The notes under the pieces were generated by a model that saw only the letters and a list, made by a program, of their open reading frames with translations, did not search any database and was not told where the DNA came from. From Helicobacteraceae bacterium (GTDB lineage: Bacteria > Campylobacterota > Campylobacteria > Campylobacterales > SZUA-545), in the NCBI GenBank assembly GCA_031275395.1, contig JAISOU010000036.1, positions 1-16,599 of the forward strand: a stretch of DNA of 16,599 nucleotides. The letters are read 5' to 3'. Of the stretch, positions 7,037 through 16,064 are shown piece by piece; position 1 is the first letter of the stretch, and the number at the start of each line of letters is the position of its first letter. Position numbers and translations under genes: made by a program.

Positions 7037-8698
7037 TTATTTTTTTAGCGTTCCCCTGATCGCGTCGCCTAAAGTCGTGCGTTCGTCGCCGTTAAAGTTT
7101 TTCAAAACGTCGCGCTCTTTTTGCTTTTCAAGACGGCGCACCGATAGGCGAATACGTCCTTTTTTCGGCTCCATCGTCGCTATGCTAGCTTCGATCGTAT
7201 CGCCGATCTTGACCTCTTCAAACTTAAGCGGCGCTAGGTCTTCTACGCGAATAATCGCGTCGACTCCGTCTTCTAAGCGCACAAAAACGCCAAAATCTTT
7301 AACGTCGCGCACTACGCCTTCGACAATATCGCCGATTTGCAATCTCTTGGCGTAAGCCTCGATCGGGCTTTCGACTAGGGCTTTTCTGCTGAAACTAAGC
7401 CGTTCGTTATCGACGTCGATCTTGATAAGCGCCACTTCGACCTCGTCGCCCTCTTTGAAAAGGGTTTTGGCGCTTTCGGAGCGGTTCCAACTGCACTCTT
7501 CGTTGTGAAGCAAACCCTCTACGCCGTCTATGCGCACAAACGCGCCAAACTCTTTAAGCGAAGAGATAACGCCGTTTATACGATCGCCGACCCTGTATTT
7601 CTTTGCGAACTCTTCAAAGGGCTTGGGTTGAAGCTTTTTAAGCGAAACGCGCAAACGCTGATTTTCTACGTCTAGCGCGATCACCTCGACCTCGATCTCC
7701 TGTCCGATCTGCAAAACTTCGCTTGGGTGTTTTATATCTTTATCCCAGCTCATTTCGCTGATATGCAAAAAGCCTTCGGTGTCGTTGCCCAAATCGACAA
7801 ACGCGCCGTAAGCCTCCATATTCGCCACGCACACCTTGATCGTGTCGCCCACCTCTAACTGCTCTTTGATCTCCTGCCAAGGATTAGGCTGAGTGGCTTT
7901 GATCGAAAAGCTAACGCGGCTTTTGCCCTTGTCGTAACCCACGACTTTCACGGGAACGACGTCGCCCTCTCTATAATGCGCGGAGGGATTAACAGGACCT
8001 TTGTGGCTAATCTCGGTGTAATGCACCAGCCCTTCCACCCCATTGACCTCGACAAACATTCCGTAGTTTTGAATACGCCGCACCGCTCCGTCGAGTATAT
8101 CCTCGTTTTCGATTAGCTTTTTGATCGCCTCTCTGCGACTTTTACGCAACGAATTCAGATACGATCGGCGCGAAAGCACAAGCGTTCCGCTCGTTTCGTC
8201 CATCTTGACCAAACGCGCCGTTACGCTCTTACCGATCTGTTTAGAATCGGGCTTAAACGCCGCGAGTATCGTCGGCATAAAAAACTCCACGCCGTTTGAA
8301 TCGACGACGTAGCCGCCTTTGTTTTTGCCTACGACCTTACCCGTAATATCGATCGGCTTCGACGTTTCGCCTTCGGCTTTTCGCTCCGCGATAAACTCCG
8401 CGATCTTTTTGCGTTTAAGAGCCTTTTTATACGAAAGTCGCTTACCAACGACGACGAGAGGAATCTCGTCGCCCTCTTTGAAAAGCAAATCGCCTTGGCT
8501 ATCCTTGATCTCCGCGAGATCCAATCGGCTGTCAAACTTACCGCCTACGTTTATATAAGCCGCGTTGTCGGTAATCTTTGCGATCGTTCCCGTCAATAAC
8601 TGCTCGCGCGCGCCGCCTTCGTCCTTAATAGACTGTTCGTAGAGCGTCTTAAAATCTTCCGCATCGCTAATATCGATGTCCTCTAACTCTTTGCCCAT
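7037..8698 (-). CDS. rpsA: 30S ribosomal protein S1
   Basis: S1 binds mRNA and brings it to the 30S subunit. The 553 residues contain six S1 (OB-fold) domains at about 35-100, 115-180, 200-270, 285-355, 370-440 and 455-525. The last four carry the clearest S1 signatures (NYGMFVEVNGVEGLVHYTEI, AYGAFVDLGNDTEGFLHISE, EFGAFVRIDGVEGLLHNEEC, DFGVFVRLEDGVDAIIRVED). The ATG at 8698 is preceded by AAGGG. A 54-base gap to ispH upstream contains a T-rich stretch with TAGACTAAAAT on the minus strand. This could be an internal promoter, as would suit a highly expressed ribosomal gene. Size and context match the campylobacterial S1 proteins. Confidence 0.97.
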   Translation of the reverse strand: MGKELEDIDISDAEDFKTLYEQSIKDEGGAREQLLTGTIAKITDNAAYINVGGKFDSRLDLAEIKDSQGDLLFKEGDEIPLVVVGKRLSYKKALKRKKIAEFIAERKAEGETSKPIDITGKVVGKNKGGYVVDSNGVEFFMPTILAAFKPDSKQIGKSVTARLVKMDETSGTLVLSRRSYLNSLRKSRREAIKKLIENEDILDGAVRRIQNYGMFVEVNGVEGLVHYTEISHKGPVNPSAHYREGDVVPVKVVGYDKGKSRVSFSIKATQPNPWQEIKEQLEVGDTIKVCVANMEAYGAFVDLGNDTEGFLHISEMSWDKDIKHPSEVLQIGQEIEVEVIALDVENQRLRVSLKKLQPKPFEEFAKKYRVGDRINGVISSLKEFGAFVRIDGVEGLLHNEECSWNRSESAKTLFKEGDEVEVALIKIDVDNERLSFSRKALVESPIEAYAKRLQIGDIVEGVVRDVKDFGVFVRLEDGVDAIIRVEDLAPLKFEEVKIGDTIEASIATMEPKKGRIRLSVRRLEKQKERDVLKNFNGDERTTLGDAIRGTLKK

Positions 8699-8752
8699 TC
8701 AAACCCTTTTTTACTTCCCAAAAGATGATTTTAGTCTAACGCCGCTAAAAGC

Positions 8753-9577
8753 TCAAAAAGCCTCGATCGTTTTTAGCGCTTCTTCGATAATCCAATCGGG
8801 GGTAGAAGCGCCCGCGCTTACCCCGCAAAGGCTCTTATTTTTGAACCACTCGCGCCTCAATTCAACCGCGTCCTCGACAAGAAAAGAGTCCGCGCAAAGC
8901 TCTGCGGCGATCGCGTATAACTGCTTGGTATTAGAGCTATTTTTGCCTCCGATGATAACCATTATATCAACTTCTTTCGCAAGCTCTCTAGTCGCCTCCT
9001 GATTATCGTAAGTGGCGTTACAGATCGTATTAAAAACGCGAAGCTCTTTAGTTTTTGCTATTAGCGCGACGGCTACTTCGTTAAAAGAGGCGATCGACTT
9101 CGTGGTTTGACTGATCAGCGCGATGCGATCGGCTAAATCAATATCCTCCAGATCGGCGGGATTCGCCGCGACCGCCGCGTTTTTATCGGCGTAGCTTAAA
9201 ACCCCCTTGACTTCGGGGTGCGTTCGATCGCCAAAGATGACTACCTGATAACCTTCGGCGCTCATCGCTTCGGCGATCTTTTGCGGTTTCGTAACGTACG
9301 GGCAGGTCGCGTCGATAATCGCGCCCGCCGTCGCCAATAGTTTCGCTTTCGCCTCTTTTTCCACGCCGTGCGTGCGAATGATCGCCGCGTCGCTTTTGGC
9401 GATCTCGTCGATATTGTTAGTCAGCCGAACGCCGAAGTTCTTTTCAAGCCGCTCGATCTCTCTGCGGTTATGAATCAGCTCGCCGATCACGATAGCGTTG
9501 GGCGCGCCCTCGGCCAGCCTGATCGCCCGTTTCACGCCAAAACAAAAACCGTAGCTATCGGCTAATTTAATTTTCAA
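8753..9577 (-). CDS. ispH: 4-hydroxy-3-methylbut-2-enyl diphosphate reductase
   Basis: IspH (LytB) makes IPP and DMAPP from HMBPP in the last step of the MEP isoprenoid pathway, using a [4Fe-4S] cluster. From the TTG at 9577 the protein has 274 residues. The three cluster cysteines are Cys12 (YGFCFGVKR), Cys92 (IDATCPYV) and Cys186 (FNTICNATYDN). HPEV supplies the conserved acidic residue, and GGKNSSNT the substrate loop. I chose TTG because it gives the standard N-terminus (MKIKLADSYGFCFGVKRAI) and has AGGAA seven bases upstream. The ATG at 9604 would add nine unusual residues and enlarge the overlap with aroA from 11 to 38 bases. The short overlap implies translational coupling to aroA. Confidence 0.95.
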   Translation of the reverse strand: MKIKLADSYGFCFGVKRAIRLAEGAPNAIVIGELIHNRREIERLEKNFGVRLTNNIDEIAKSDAAIIRTHGVEKEAKAKLLATAGAIIDATCPYVTKPQKIAEAMSAEGYQVVIFGDRTHPEVKGVLSYADKNAAVAANPADLEDIDLADRIALISQTTKSIASFNEVAVALIAKTKELRVFNTICNATYDNQEATRELAKEVDIMVIIGGKNSSNTKQLYAIAAELCADSFLVEDAVELRREWFKNKSLCGVSAGASTPDWIIEEALKTIEAF

Positions 9578-10874
9578 CCGTCTGTTCCTCGATCGCCCCG
9601 CCAAGCGATCGGTAGATCTCTAAAAAGTTTGGAAAGCTGGTCGCGACGCACTCTGAATCATTAACGATGATTTCGCCGTCCGCCCGAAGCGCCGCGACGG
9701 CAAAGCTCATCGCTACGCGGTGATCGCCAAAGCTATCGACGATCGCGCCGCCAACCCTCTCTTGCCCCGCGATCTCGAAGCCGTCCGGCAACTCTTTTGC
9801 CAAAACGCCGCATTTAATCAGATTGCCGACGACGCTTTTGATCCGATCGCTCTCTTTGACGCGCAGTTCCGCCGCGTTTGTTACTCGGCTGACTCCCCGC
9901 GCAAACGCAAAGGCGATCGCCATAGCGGGCAGTTCGTCGATAAGCCACGAAACGTTTTTGTTAATTTCGATCGCGTTTAGCTCGCCGTAGCGAACGCGAA
10001 TGTCGCCGATTGGCTCGAAGTCGTTTTCTTTTTCGATAAACTCGACTTTTGCGCCCATATCGCGTAGAACCTTGTAAGCCTCGATTCTAGTCGGATTGAG
10101 AGTAACGTTTTTCAAAAGCAGATCGCTACGCGGGGTTATCGCCGCCGCTACCGCGAAAAAAAAGCCGCTGGAAGGATCGCAAGGGACGCGAAGATTCAGC
10201 GGTTTTAACGGAGCGGTTTTTTTTGCGATCGCTATTTTGCCGTTTTGAACGTGAATATCCGCGCCCATAGCCTTAAGCATACGCTCCGTGTGATCGCGGC
10301 TAAGTTCGGGTTCGCAAAATATCCCGCCGTTCGCGTTTATACCCGCTAGGATCAGAGCGCTTTTTACCTGCGCGGAGCTAACTAGACTTTCGTAGTCGAA
10401 AGACGCTAGGTTTGGGTTTCCCCTAATGGCGATCGGCGCGTAGCTCGCCTCTTTTCGCCCGTCGATCGACGCGCCAATCTCCTTTAGCGGCGCGACGACG
10501 CGCTTCATCGGGCGGTTGTTCAGATATTTATCGCCGCTAAGAGCAAAAAAGCCGCTTTGCGAAGAGAGTAAGCCGATAAAGAGCCGCATAGCCGTCCCCG
10601 CGTTGCCGCATTCAAGATAGTCGCTTGGCTCCTCGATTGCGCTTGGCGGCTCGATTCTGAGCGTTTCGCCGCTAAAGCCGACCTTTGCGCCCAAACGTTC
10701 GACGATCGAAAGCGACCGAAGCGTGTCTTCCGCGCGTAAAAAGTTAGCCGCGATCGAAGGACGATCGCTAAGAAGCGAAAAGATCGCTACGCGGTGCGAG
10801 ATCGATTTGTCGCTGGAAAGCGCCGCAACCTCGCCGCCAATCGTTTTAGCGCTCGCGACGATCAGGCGTTTCAT
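9567..10874 (-). CDS. aroA: 3-phosphoshikimate 1-carboxyvinyltransferase (EPSP synthase)
   Basis: AroA joins shikimate-3-phosphate and phosphoenolpyruvate to form EPSP, the sixth step of the shikimate pathway. The 435 residues are usual for the family. The N-terminal substrate motif SSDKSISHR (Lys23, Ser24, Arg28) is present, as are GNAGTAMR (90-97), the central DELPAMAIAFAFA with its catalytic aspartate, and the RVKESDRIK motif. After GTAMR the sequence continues LFIG rather than the PL of the E. coli enzyme. The ATG at 10874 overlaps the pheT stop as ATGA, so the two are coupled. Confidence 0.97.
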   Translation of the reverse strand: MKRLIVASAKTIGGEVAALSSDKSISHRVAIFSLLSDRPSIAANFLRAEDTLRSLSIVERLGAKVGFSGETLRIEPPSAIEEPSDYLECGNAGTAMRLFIGLLSSQSGFFALSGDKYLNNRPMKRVVAPLKEIGASIDGRKEASYAPIAIRGNPNLASFDYESLVSSAQVKSALILAGINANGGIFCEPELSRDHTERMLKAMGADIHVQNGKIAIAKKTAPLKPLNLRVPCDPSSGFFFAVAAAITPRSDLLLKNVTLNPTRIEAYKVLRDMGAKVEFIEKENDFEPIGDIRVRYGELNAIEINKNVSWLIDELPAMAIAFAFARGVSRVTNAAELRVKESDRIKSVVGNLIKCGVLAKELPDGFEIAGQERVGGAIVDSFGDHRVAMSFAVAALRADGEIIVNDSECVATSFPNFLEIYRSLGGAIEEQTVEN

Positions 10875-13204
10875 CGCAAAACCGCGCCAAATTCGGCGTT
10901 TAGTTTCGTAAGAACAAGATCGGTAATCGCGGCGAGGCGCTCTTCCGAAAGCGTCTTTTCAAAGGGGTGGATAACCAGCCGCAGAGTCAAACTATGCTTT
11001 TCGCCAAGCGTTCCGTCGTCGTAAACGTCGATCGCCGCGATTCTCTTTAAGTCCGTTATTTTAAGCGACGCGATCGCCTCTTTTATCTCGCCGAAACGGA
11101 GTTTTTTATCGACGACGACGCTTAAATCCCTTTCGACCGGTTGCAGGCGGCTGAAGGTTTTCGCGCTAAAAACGCGCTCGGAGATCTTATCCAGATTGAT
11201 TCGCGCCGTAAATGTCGCCTCGCTTAGATCGAGATGTTTAACCAGACGCAAATTGAGTTTGCCGATCTCGCCGATCTCTTCGCCGTTTGCGACGATTTTT
11301 GCCGACTGACCGCTTTGCAAATACTCAAAATCGCGCTCTTTGAGAGAAAAATCCAGCGTCGCGCCCGCGATCAAGGAGGCGAAGCTAAAGAGATCGATAT
11401 TTGCCGTTTTGCCGCGATTGCCGATAAAAGCCGCCTCTTTTTCGCCGCTGAAAATAAAAGCTATCTCGCGGGATTGAACGCGGTTTTCGTCGTAAATATC
11501 GCCTATTTCGAAAAGCCTGACGCTCGATCTGCCCTTAGCGCGGTTTTTCGCGGCGGCTTCCGCAAGGTTGATTAGAAGCGTCGGACGGAGCGCGTTAAGG
11601 TTTGAAGCGATCGGATTGGCGATATTTAGATTTGAGGGAATCTGTTTGAAGCCAAACTTTTTCGCCGTTTTCTGATCGCAAAAGACAAAATGTAGCGACT
11701 CGTTAAAACCGCTTGCGGCGGCGCGGTTTGCAAGGCTTCTTTCAAGGCGAAAACGCCGCCAGCCAACGGAAACGGAGCGTTTCGCGTTCGTTAAAAGCGG
11801 TTTTGACTCGATCGCGTCGATCCCCGAAATACGCATTACCTCCTCGATCAGATCGGCTTCGTTGGTTAGATCGTGCCGCCAGGCGGGAGGCGTAACCAAA
11901 AAGCTATGCTGATCGCCGTTTGCCTGAACGCTTGCGCCTAGTCGCTTGAGTATAGAGGCGGTCTGATTTTTGGCGATCGTCCGTCCTAGCGCCCCGCTAA
12001 CCTCTCTGGAGTCGATGGCGATCGTCCGCGCTCTGATATTAGGCGCGTAGCTAAGGGATTGCGAATAGAAAAAGGTGTGGCTAACGCGGGAGAGAAGCTC
12101 GTCTAAAAAGCGCGTTCCTCGCGCAAGATCTGGTTCGCTTCCTTTGAAGGCTCTGTTAAAAAGCGCGTCGCCGGATAGTTTAAGCTCGTAAGCGCGTTTG
12201 GAAAGCTCTTCGGGCGGCGCGAAAAAGGCTTCGATCGCGATGAGCGGGCTTATGTCCGTAGCGGCAAACTGCGGATCGGCTTCAATGCCGATCGTTTCTA
12301 TTTTGCGTTCGGTTACCGCGTCGATCAGCAGGTTTAGCCCGTTTTGCCTAACAAGTCGTAATTCCGCTCTAGGCGCTCCGCTACCCAGTTTCGTCAGATC
12401 GTAGGCGCGAAACAAAACGCCCGTCGTCAAAGTCGCGTAGGAGATCAGCGCGTCGATACGCTTATTAAAATATACGCCCGAAAACTCTAAGCGAAGCCGA
12501 GTTGTAAGCGGCAGTTCTAACCCGCGATTTTCTAAAGCGTTGATCAAAACGCTCGCCGTCGCCTCCCGATCGCTCGTTAGGTTTAATATCCGCCCGATTC
12601 CTCTGGCGCTCTCGTTGCGCGTTTTGCGTTCGCTTAAAAGCGGCGTTTCCAGCGCGGCGCAGAGTTCTCTCGCCAAGCCATAAACGCTAGAACAGTCGCC
12701 GCGATTGGCGGTTAGCTCCGCTTCAAAAACCGTGTCGGCGAGCGCGGGATAGTCGTTTAACTTCGCGCCCGCTTCAAGCGCGCCAATCGAGTTATCCAGA
12801 TGTAAAATCCCGTCGTTTAACGCGCCCAAACCAAGCTCTTTAGACGAGCAGATCATTCCAAAACTCTTTACGCCGCGAATCTTCGCTTCGGTTATAACGT
12901 CGCCGTCGGGCAGTTTAGCGCCAATCGTAGCTACGGGAACAAACCGCCCCGCTTCTACGTTGCGCGCGCCGCAGACGATCGTAAGCGTCCGATCGCCTAC
13001 GTCGACTTCGCATACGCTTAATTTTTCCGCGCTCTCGTGTTTTTTAACGCCGACGATCTTGCCGACGACGATACGATCGTCAAAGGCGATCTTTCTTACG
13101 CTTGCGATCTCGTGTCCGATCCGCACAAAGGTTTGCGCGATCTGTTGGTCGCTAAGGGCGCTTAAAGGGATAAACTCGTTTAGCCAGCTTCTAGTTACGG
13201 TCAT
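10871..13204 (-). CDS. pheT: Phenylalanine-tRNA ligase beta subunit
   Basis: PheT is the large subunit of the alpha2-beta2 enzyme that charges tRNA(Phe). The 777 residues show the normal bacterial order: the EMAP-type tRNA-binding domain at about 40-147 ([20 protein letters not shown]), then the B3/B4 editing region at about 200-360. The B5 domain follows at about 395-470 ([20 protein letters not shown]). The protein ends with the ferredoxin-fold anticodon-binding domain at about 685-777 ([20 protein letters not shown]). The start overlaps the pheS stop by four bases (ATGA), and the end overlaps aroA in the same way, so pheS-pheT-aroA is a coupled unit. Confidence 0.97.
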   Translation of the reverse strand: MTVTRSWLNEFIPLSALSDQQIAQTFVRIGHEIASVRKIAFDDRIVVGKIVGVKKHESAEKLSVCEVDVGDRTLTIVCGARNVEAGRFVPVATIGAKLPDGDVITEAKIRGVKSFGMICSSKELGLGALNDGILHLDNSIGALEAGAKLNDYPALADTVFEAELTANRGDCSSVYGLARELCAALETPLLSERKTRNESARGIGRILNLTSDREATASVLINALENRGLELPLTTRLRLEFSGVYFNKRIDALISYATLTTGVLFRAYDLTKLGSGAPRAELRLVRQNGLNLLIDAVTERKIETIGIEADPQFAATDISPLIAIEAFFAPPEELSKRAYELKLSGDALFNRAFKGSEPDLARGTRFLDELLSRVSHTFFYSQSLSYAPNIRARTIAIDSREVSGALGRTIAKNQTASILKRLGASVQANGDQHSFLVTPPAWRHDLTNEADLIEEVMRISGIDAIESKPLLTNAKRSVSVGWRRFRLERSLANRAAASGFNESLHFVFCDQKTAKKFGFKQIPSNLNIANPIASNLNALRPTLLINLAEAAAKNRAKGRSSVRLFEIGDIYDENRVQSREIAFIFSGEKEAAFIGNRGKTANIDLFSFASLIAGATLDFSLKERDFEYLQSGQSAKIVANGEEIGEIGKLNLRLVKHLDLSEATFTARINLDKISERVFSAKTFSRLQPVERDLSVVVDKKLRFGEIKEAIASLKITDLKRIAAIDVYDDGTLGEKHSLTLRLVIHPFEKTLSEERLAAITDLVLTKLNAEFGAVLR

Positions 13205-14190
13205 CTAAATTGCTCCAAAAGGTCAAGATCGCCGTCAAAGAGCGATCGCAGATCGCCTATGCGGTATTTGAGCGTGGCGAGCCTTTCTACGCCCATTCCA
13301 AAGGCGTAGCCGCCGACGTTTTCGTAGCCGACCGCCTTAAAGACGTTTGGATCGACCATTCCGCAGCCCAAAACCTCCAGCCAGCCCGTGTTTTTGCACA
13401 TTCGACACCCTTCGCCGCGGCAAAATATGCAGCCCACGTCGACTTCGGCGCTAGGTTCCGTGAAAGGAAAAAAGCTAGGGCGAAAGCGAACGGGAAAGTC
13501 GCCGAAAAAGCTATTGAGAAAATCTTCTAAGATATGTTTGAGATTGGCGAAGCTGATCGCGCCTTTTTCATCGATGGCAAGCCCTTCGACCTGATGAAAC
13601 ATCGGCGTGTGCGTCAGATCGTAATCGGGGCGAAAAACCGCTCCGGGCGCGATCATTCTGATCGGAGGCTTTTCCGAGAGCATAGTTCGTATCTGAACGG
13701 GAGATGTGTGCGTGCGCAAAAGCAGACCGTCGTTCATATAAAACGTATCCTGCATCTCTCTTGCGGGGTGGTATTTGGGCAAATTGAGCGCCTCGAAGTT
13801 ATGAAACTCGTCTTCTACCAGAGGCCCCGTTTTAATCTCGAAGTTCATACTTAAAAAATACTCGACAATCTCTTCCATTGCGCGGTTGATCGGGTGCAAC
13901 GATCCGCCGCGATCGAAAGCGTCAAAAAGCGTAACGTCCAACGCCTCTTTTTGCGATCTTTGCGCGATCTCTTGATTTTCCAGCTCCGCTCGTTTCGCGG
14001 CGATCGCGTTTGTAAGCTCGGTTTTTTGGCGGTTAAGCTCGGCGGCGATCTGCGCCTTTTCTTTTGGCGAAGCCTCTTTGAGAGCGGCGAAACCTTCGCT
14101 GATCGCGCTTTTTTTGCCTAGCAGTTCGGCGCGAAGTTTTTCAAGCGCGTCGATCGACGAAACGTCATTGATTCTTGCGATATTTTCCAA
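13201..14190 (-). CDS. pheS: Phenylalanine-tRNA ligase alpha subunit
   Basis: PheS is the catalytic class II subunit of phenylalanyl-tRNA synthetase. At 329 residues it matches the campylobacterial form. After an N-terminal coiled-coil arm (about 1-90) come motif 2 ([10 protein letters not shown]) and [18 protein letters not shown], then motif 3 ([17 protein letters not shown]). Between EVDVG and WLEVLG lies an insert with four cysteines ([17 protein letters not shown]). It looks like a small zinc knuckle of the kind found in PheS of many bacteria but missing from E. coli. Only a weak TTTGGA precedes the ATG. This is the first gene of the minus-strand run. H. pylori and C. jejuni have an HIT-family gene next to pheS, and none is seen here. 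Confidence 0.96.
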   Translation of the reverse strand: MENIARINDVSSIDALEKLRAELLGKKSAISEGFAALKEASPKEKAQIAAELNRQKTELTNAIAAKRAELENQEIAQRSQKEALDVTLFDAFDRGGSLHPINRAMEEIVEYFLSMNFEIKTGPLVEDEFHNFEALNLPKYHPAREMQDTFYMNDGLLLRTHTSPVQIRTMLSEKPPIRMIAPGAVFRPDYDLTHTPMFHQVEGLAIDEKGAISFANLKHILEDFLNSFFGDFPVRFRPSFFPFTEPSAEVDVGCIFCRGEGCRMCKNTGWLEVLGCGMVDPNVFKAVGYENVGGYAFGMGVERLATLKYRIGDLRSLFDGDLDLLEQFR

Positions 14191-14282
14191 ATGTCAGCCT
14201 TTGCGGATTTTTGGGAGCGTAATTGTAATGAATACGCCGTTAAGCTACGCGACAATCGCCGCTTTCAAGCAAAAATCGCGCC

Positions 14283-14292
14283 TATATAGTAA
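14283..14292 (-). promoter_or_regulatory. Candidate promoter of the pheS operon
   Basis: Read on the minus strand, a T-tract is followed by ACTATATAGG, giving a TATATA-like -10 box about 95 bases upstream of the pheS ATG. Campylobacterota sigma-70 promoters often combine a -10 box with upstream T-tracts and no clear -35, which fits. It is the best candidate in the gap but rests on short motifs. Confidence 0.3.
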
Positions 14293-14364
14293 AAAGGCGT
14301 AAATCCAAATCAAGACCAACGCATTTGTAAAACCTACGCATTATCGGTAAAACCGCCGCATTTA

Positions 14365-14403
14365 GTCATTCCCGCGCAGAGCGATAGCTTTCGCTAGAAT
14401 GAC
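14365..14403. repeat. REP-like palindromic element (GTCATTC...GAATGAC)
   Basis: A perfect seven-base outer arm pair (GTCATTC / GAATGAC) encloses an inner perfect arm pair (AGCGA / TCGCT, loop TAGCTT). The GTCATTCCCGCG start resembles small intergenic palindromes dispersed in many bacterial genomes. It lies about 65 bases after the stop of the TPR gene and could also act as its terminator, though no T-run follows. It is the only copy in the window. Confidence 0.65.
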
Positions 14404-14468
14404 AAAGAATATCGCGCAGATAACGACGAAACGCTATAAACCTTGCGTTCCTTATCTAGTCGTTCTCG

Positions 14469-16043
14469 CTACTTTATCGACGCGTCGCACATATCGAGTT
14501 CGCGCGCTTTTTTAATATCGTCGTTTGATTTGCTTAGATTGCCTAAACTTCTATACGACTTGCCGCGATCGCAATAAGCTAACGCAAGATTTTTCTTGTC
14601 GATTGTTTTGGCGGCGCTAAATATATCGACGGCTTTATTGAAATCGGCGATCGCTTTGTCGTGTTCTTTTAATCCTGCGTAAGCCTTGCCGCGACTGTGA
14701 TACGCATAAGCGAAATTCGGATCAAGTTTAAGCGAGCGATCAAGATCGGCAAGCGCTTTTTTGTAATCGCCTAATTCAACGTAAGCGTATCCGCGACTAT
14801 TATAAGCGTTCGCGTTATTTGGATCGATCTTAATCGCTTGGTTGTAGTCGGCGATTGCTTTACTATAACTGCCTGTATTATTTCTTAGAGCTTGTAGATG
14901 CTTCTCTACTACGCTGTAATCAGCATTTTCTTGATCGTTATTACCATCATTGTTTAACTTGGCGTAAGCGTTTCCGCGATTATTGTAAGCCTTCGCATAG
15001 TTTGGATCGATCTTGATCGCTTGCGTCCAGTCGTCGATCGCCGTGTTATAGACGCCTAAATAATATAAAGAGTTTCCGCGATTATTGTAAGCGTTCGCGT
15101 TATTTGGATCGATCTTGATCGCTTGCGTATAATCGGCGATCGCTTTGTCTGTATCGCCTAATTTTTCATAAGCGTTTGCGCGATTATTGTAAGCGTTCGC
15201 GTTATTTGGATCGATCTTGATCGCTTGCGTCCAGTCGTCGATCGCCGTGTTATAGTCGCCTAAATTATAGTAAGCGTATCCGCGATTATTGTAAGCCCGC
15301 GTGTTTTTTGGATCGATCTTAATCGCTTGCGTCCAGTCGTCGATCGCCGTGTTATAGTCGCCTAAATCAGCGTAAGCGACTCCGCGATTATAGTAAGCTT
15401 CGGCAAGTTTCGGGTTTATCTTGATCGCTTGCGTCCAGTCGTCGATCGCCGTGTTATAGTCGCCTAAATTATAGTAAGCGTTTCCGCGATCAAAATAAAC
15501 GCTCGCATTATTTGGATCAATCTCGATCGCTTGAGTGTATAATGCTATAGTCTCCCTGAGGTCTTGTTTTGCTTTTGCTTGATTAAGTATTTCCTTTACT
15601 ATTTGTTTTTCTGACTTAAATATATTGGGTAAAACTTCTGGAATTTCCTGATCATTATAAGCATTATAAGCCCAGAGACCGAAAATGATCAACGCAACGA
15701 GTATTAAGTTATAAATATCGTTTTGCTTAGTTGATTGGCTTTTGTCGTCGCGTAAAATCAAAGCTAATAGTTCGACGGCTTCTGTGGCGGCGGTTTCGTC
15801 TATAAAATGATCGTCTTTTAGAAGGCGAATTTGCTGTTTTTTGCAGAGCGCCAGATCGCTTGCGTCGGCGATCGCTTGTCCCGCGCCCGCTTCAATGGCG
15901 ATTAAGAGTAAATCTCGCTCTTTCGAAAATCCATTTTGCAAATAATCTTCAATATGCTCTTTGCACTTTTCGGCGTTAATCAAGGTATCTTTGCCTTGCT
16001 CTTTAACCAGCCGCTCTACAATCGCTACAAACTTTGCGTCCAC
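14469..16043 (-). CDS. Membrane-anchored TPR-repeat protein with a conserved N-terminal domain
   Basis: Residues 1-100 form a helical domain (LVKEQGKDTL, AEKCKEHIEDYL, LLLIAIEAGAGQAIADAS, CKKQQIRLL, VELLALILRDD). I recall such a domain at the N-terminus of assorted proteins in Treponema and other gut bacteria, but I cannot name it. Residues about 110-127 are one membrane segment (IYNLILVALIIFGLWAYN), with basic residues before and acidic ones after it. This suggests the C-terminal part faces the periplasm. From residue 180 come about nine 34-residue TPRs of the type YxNRGxAYxxLGDYxxAIDD. TPR6 is interrupted by about 25 residues rich in Asn and Asp. The start is a GTG at 16043 with AAAGGA about six bases upstream. 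TPRs bind proteins; no partner can be inferred. A second TPR gene ends 21 bases upstream. Confidence 0.9.
   Translation of the reverse strand: MDAKFVAIVERLVKEQGKDTLINAEKCKEHIEDYLQNGFSKERDLLLIAIEAGAGQAIADASDLALCKKQQIRLLKDDHFIDETAATEAVELLALILRDDKSQSTKQNDIYNLILVALIIFGLWAYNAYNDQEIPEVLPNIFKSEKQIVKEILNQAKAKQDLRETIALYTQAIEIDPNNASVYFDRGNAYYNLGDYNTAIDDWTQAIKINPKLAEAYYNRGVAYADLGDYNTAIDDWTQAIKIDPKNTRAYNNRGYAYYNLGDYNTAIDDWTQAIKIDPNNANAYNNRANAYEKLGDTDKAIADYTQAIKIDPNNANAYNNRGNSLYYLGVYNTAIDDWTQAIKIDPNYAKAYNNRGNAYAKLNNDGNNDQENADYSVVEKHLQALRNNTGSYSKAIADYNQAIKIDPNNANAYNSRGYAYVELGDYKKALADLDRSLKLDPNFAYAYHSRGKAYAGLKEHDKAIADFNKAVDIFSAAKTIDKKNLALAYCDRGKSYRSLGNLSKSNDDIKKARELDMCDASIK
14997..15506 (-). repeat. Five tandem 102-bp TPR-coding units
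   Basis: Five consecutive units of 34 codons (residues 180-349) lie in register. The stretch GCGTCCAGTCGTCGATCGCC recurs at 15023, 15227, 15329 and 15431, at exact multiples of 102 bp. Codon choice is nearly the same between units, so they arose by recent duplication or are kept alike by gene conversion. The unit between 15023 and 15227 is the most diverged (AIADYTQ in place of AIDDWTQ). Confidence 0.9.
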
Positions 16044-16064
16044 TTTGCGTCCTTTCTTTTTTGG

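Larger units (their letters stand above)
14191..14468. other. Intergenic region upstream of pheS
   Basis: No convincing gene is present. It holds a candidate minus-strand promoter near 14283 and a 39-bp palindromic element at 14365-14403. Between them, short direct repeats of GTAAAACC with CGCATT occur at about 14321-14364. No tRNA-like or T-box-like structure was recognised. Confidence 0.6.

Noticed and set aside
4889-14121. Plus-strand frames of 60-170 codons inside the housekeeping genes
   Set aside because: All lie antisense to well-identified minus-strand genes. They arise from the codon bias (GCG, GAT, CGC), which leaves opposite frames open.
14228-14302. Plus-strand 24-codon frame starting MNTPLSYATIAAF upstream of pheS
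   Set aside because: It is short, has a badly spaced GGAG and overlaps the candidate pheS promoter region. Nothing else supports it.
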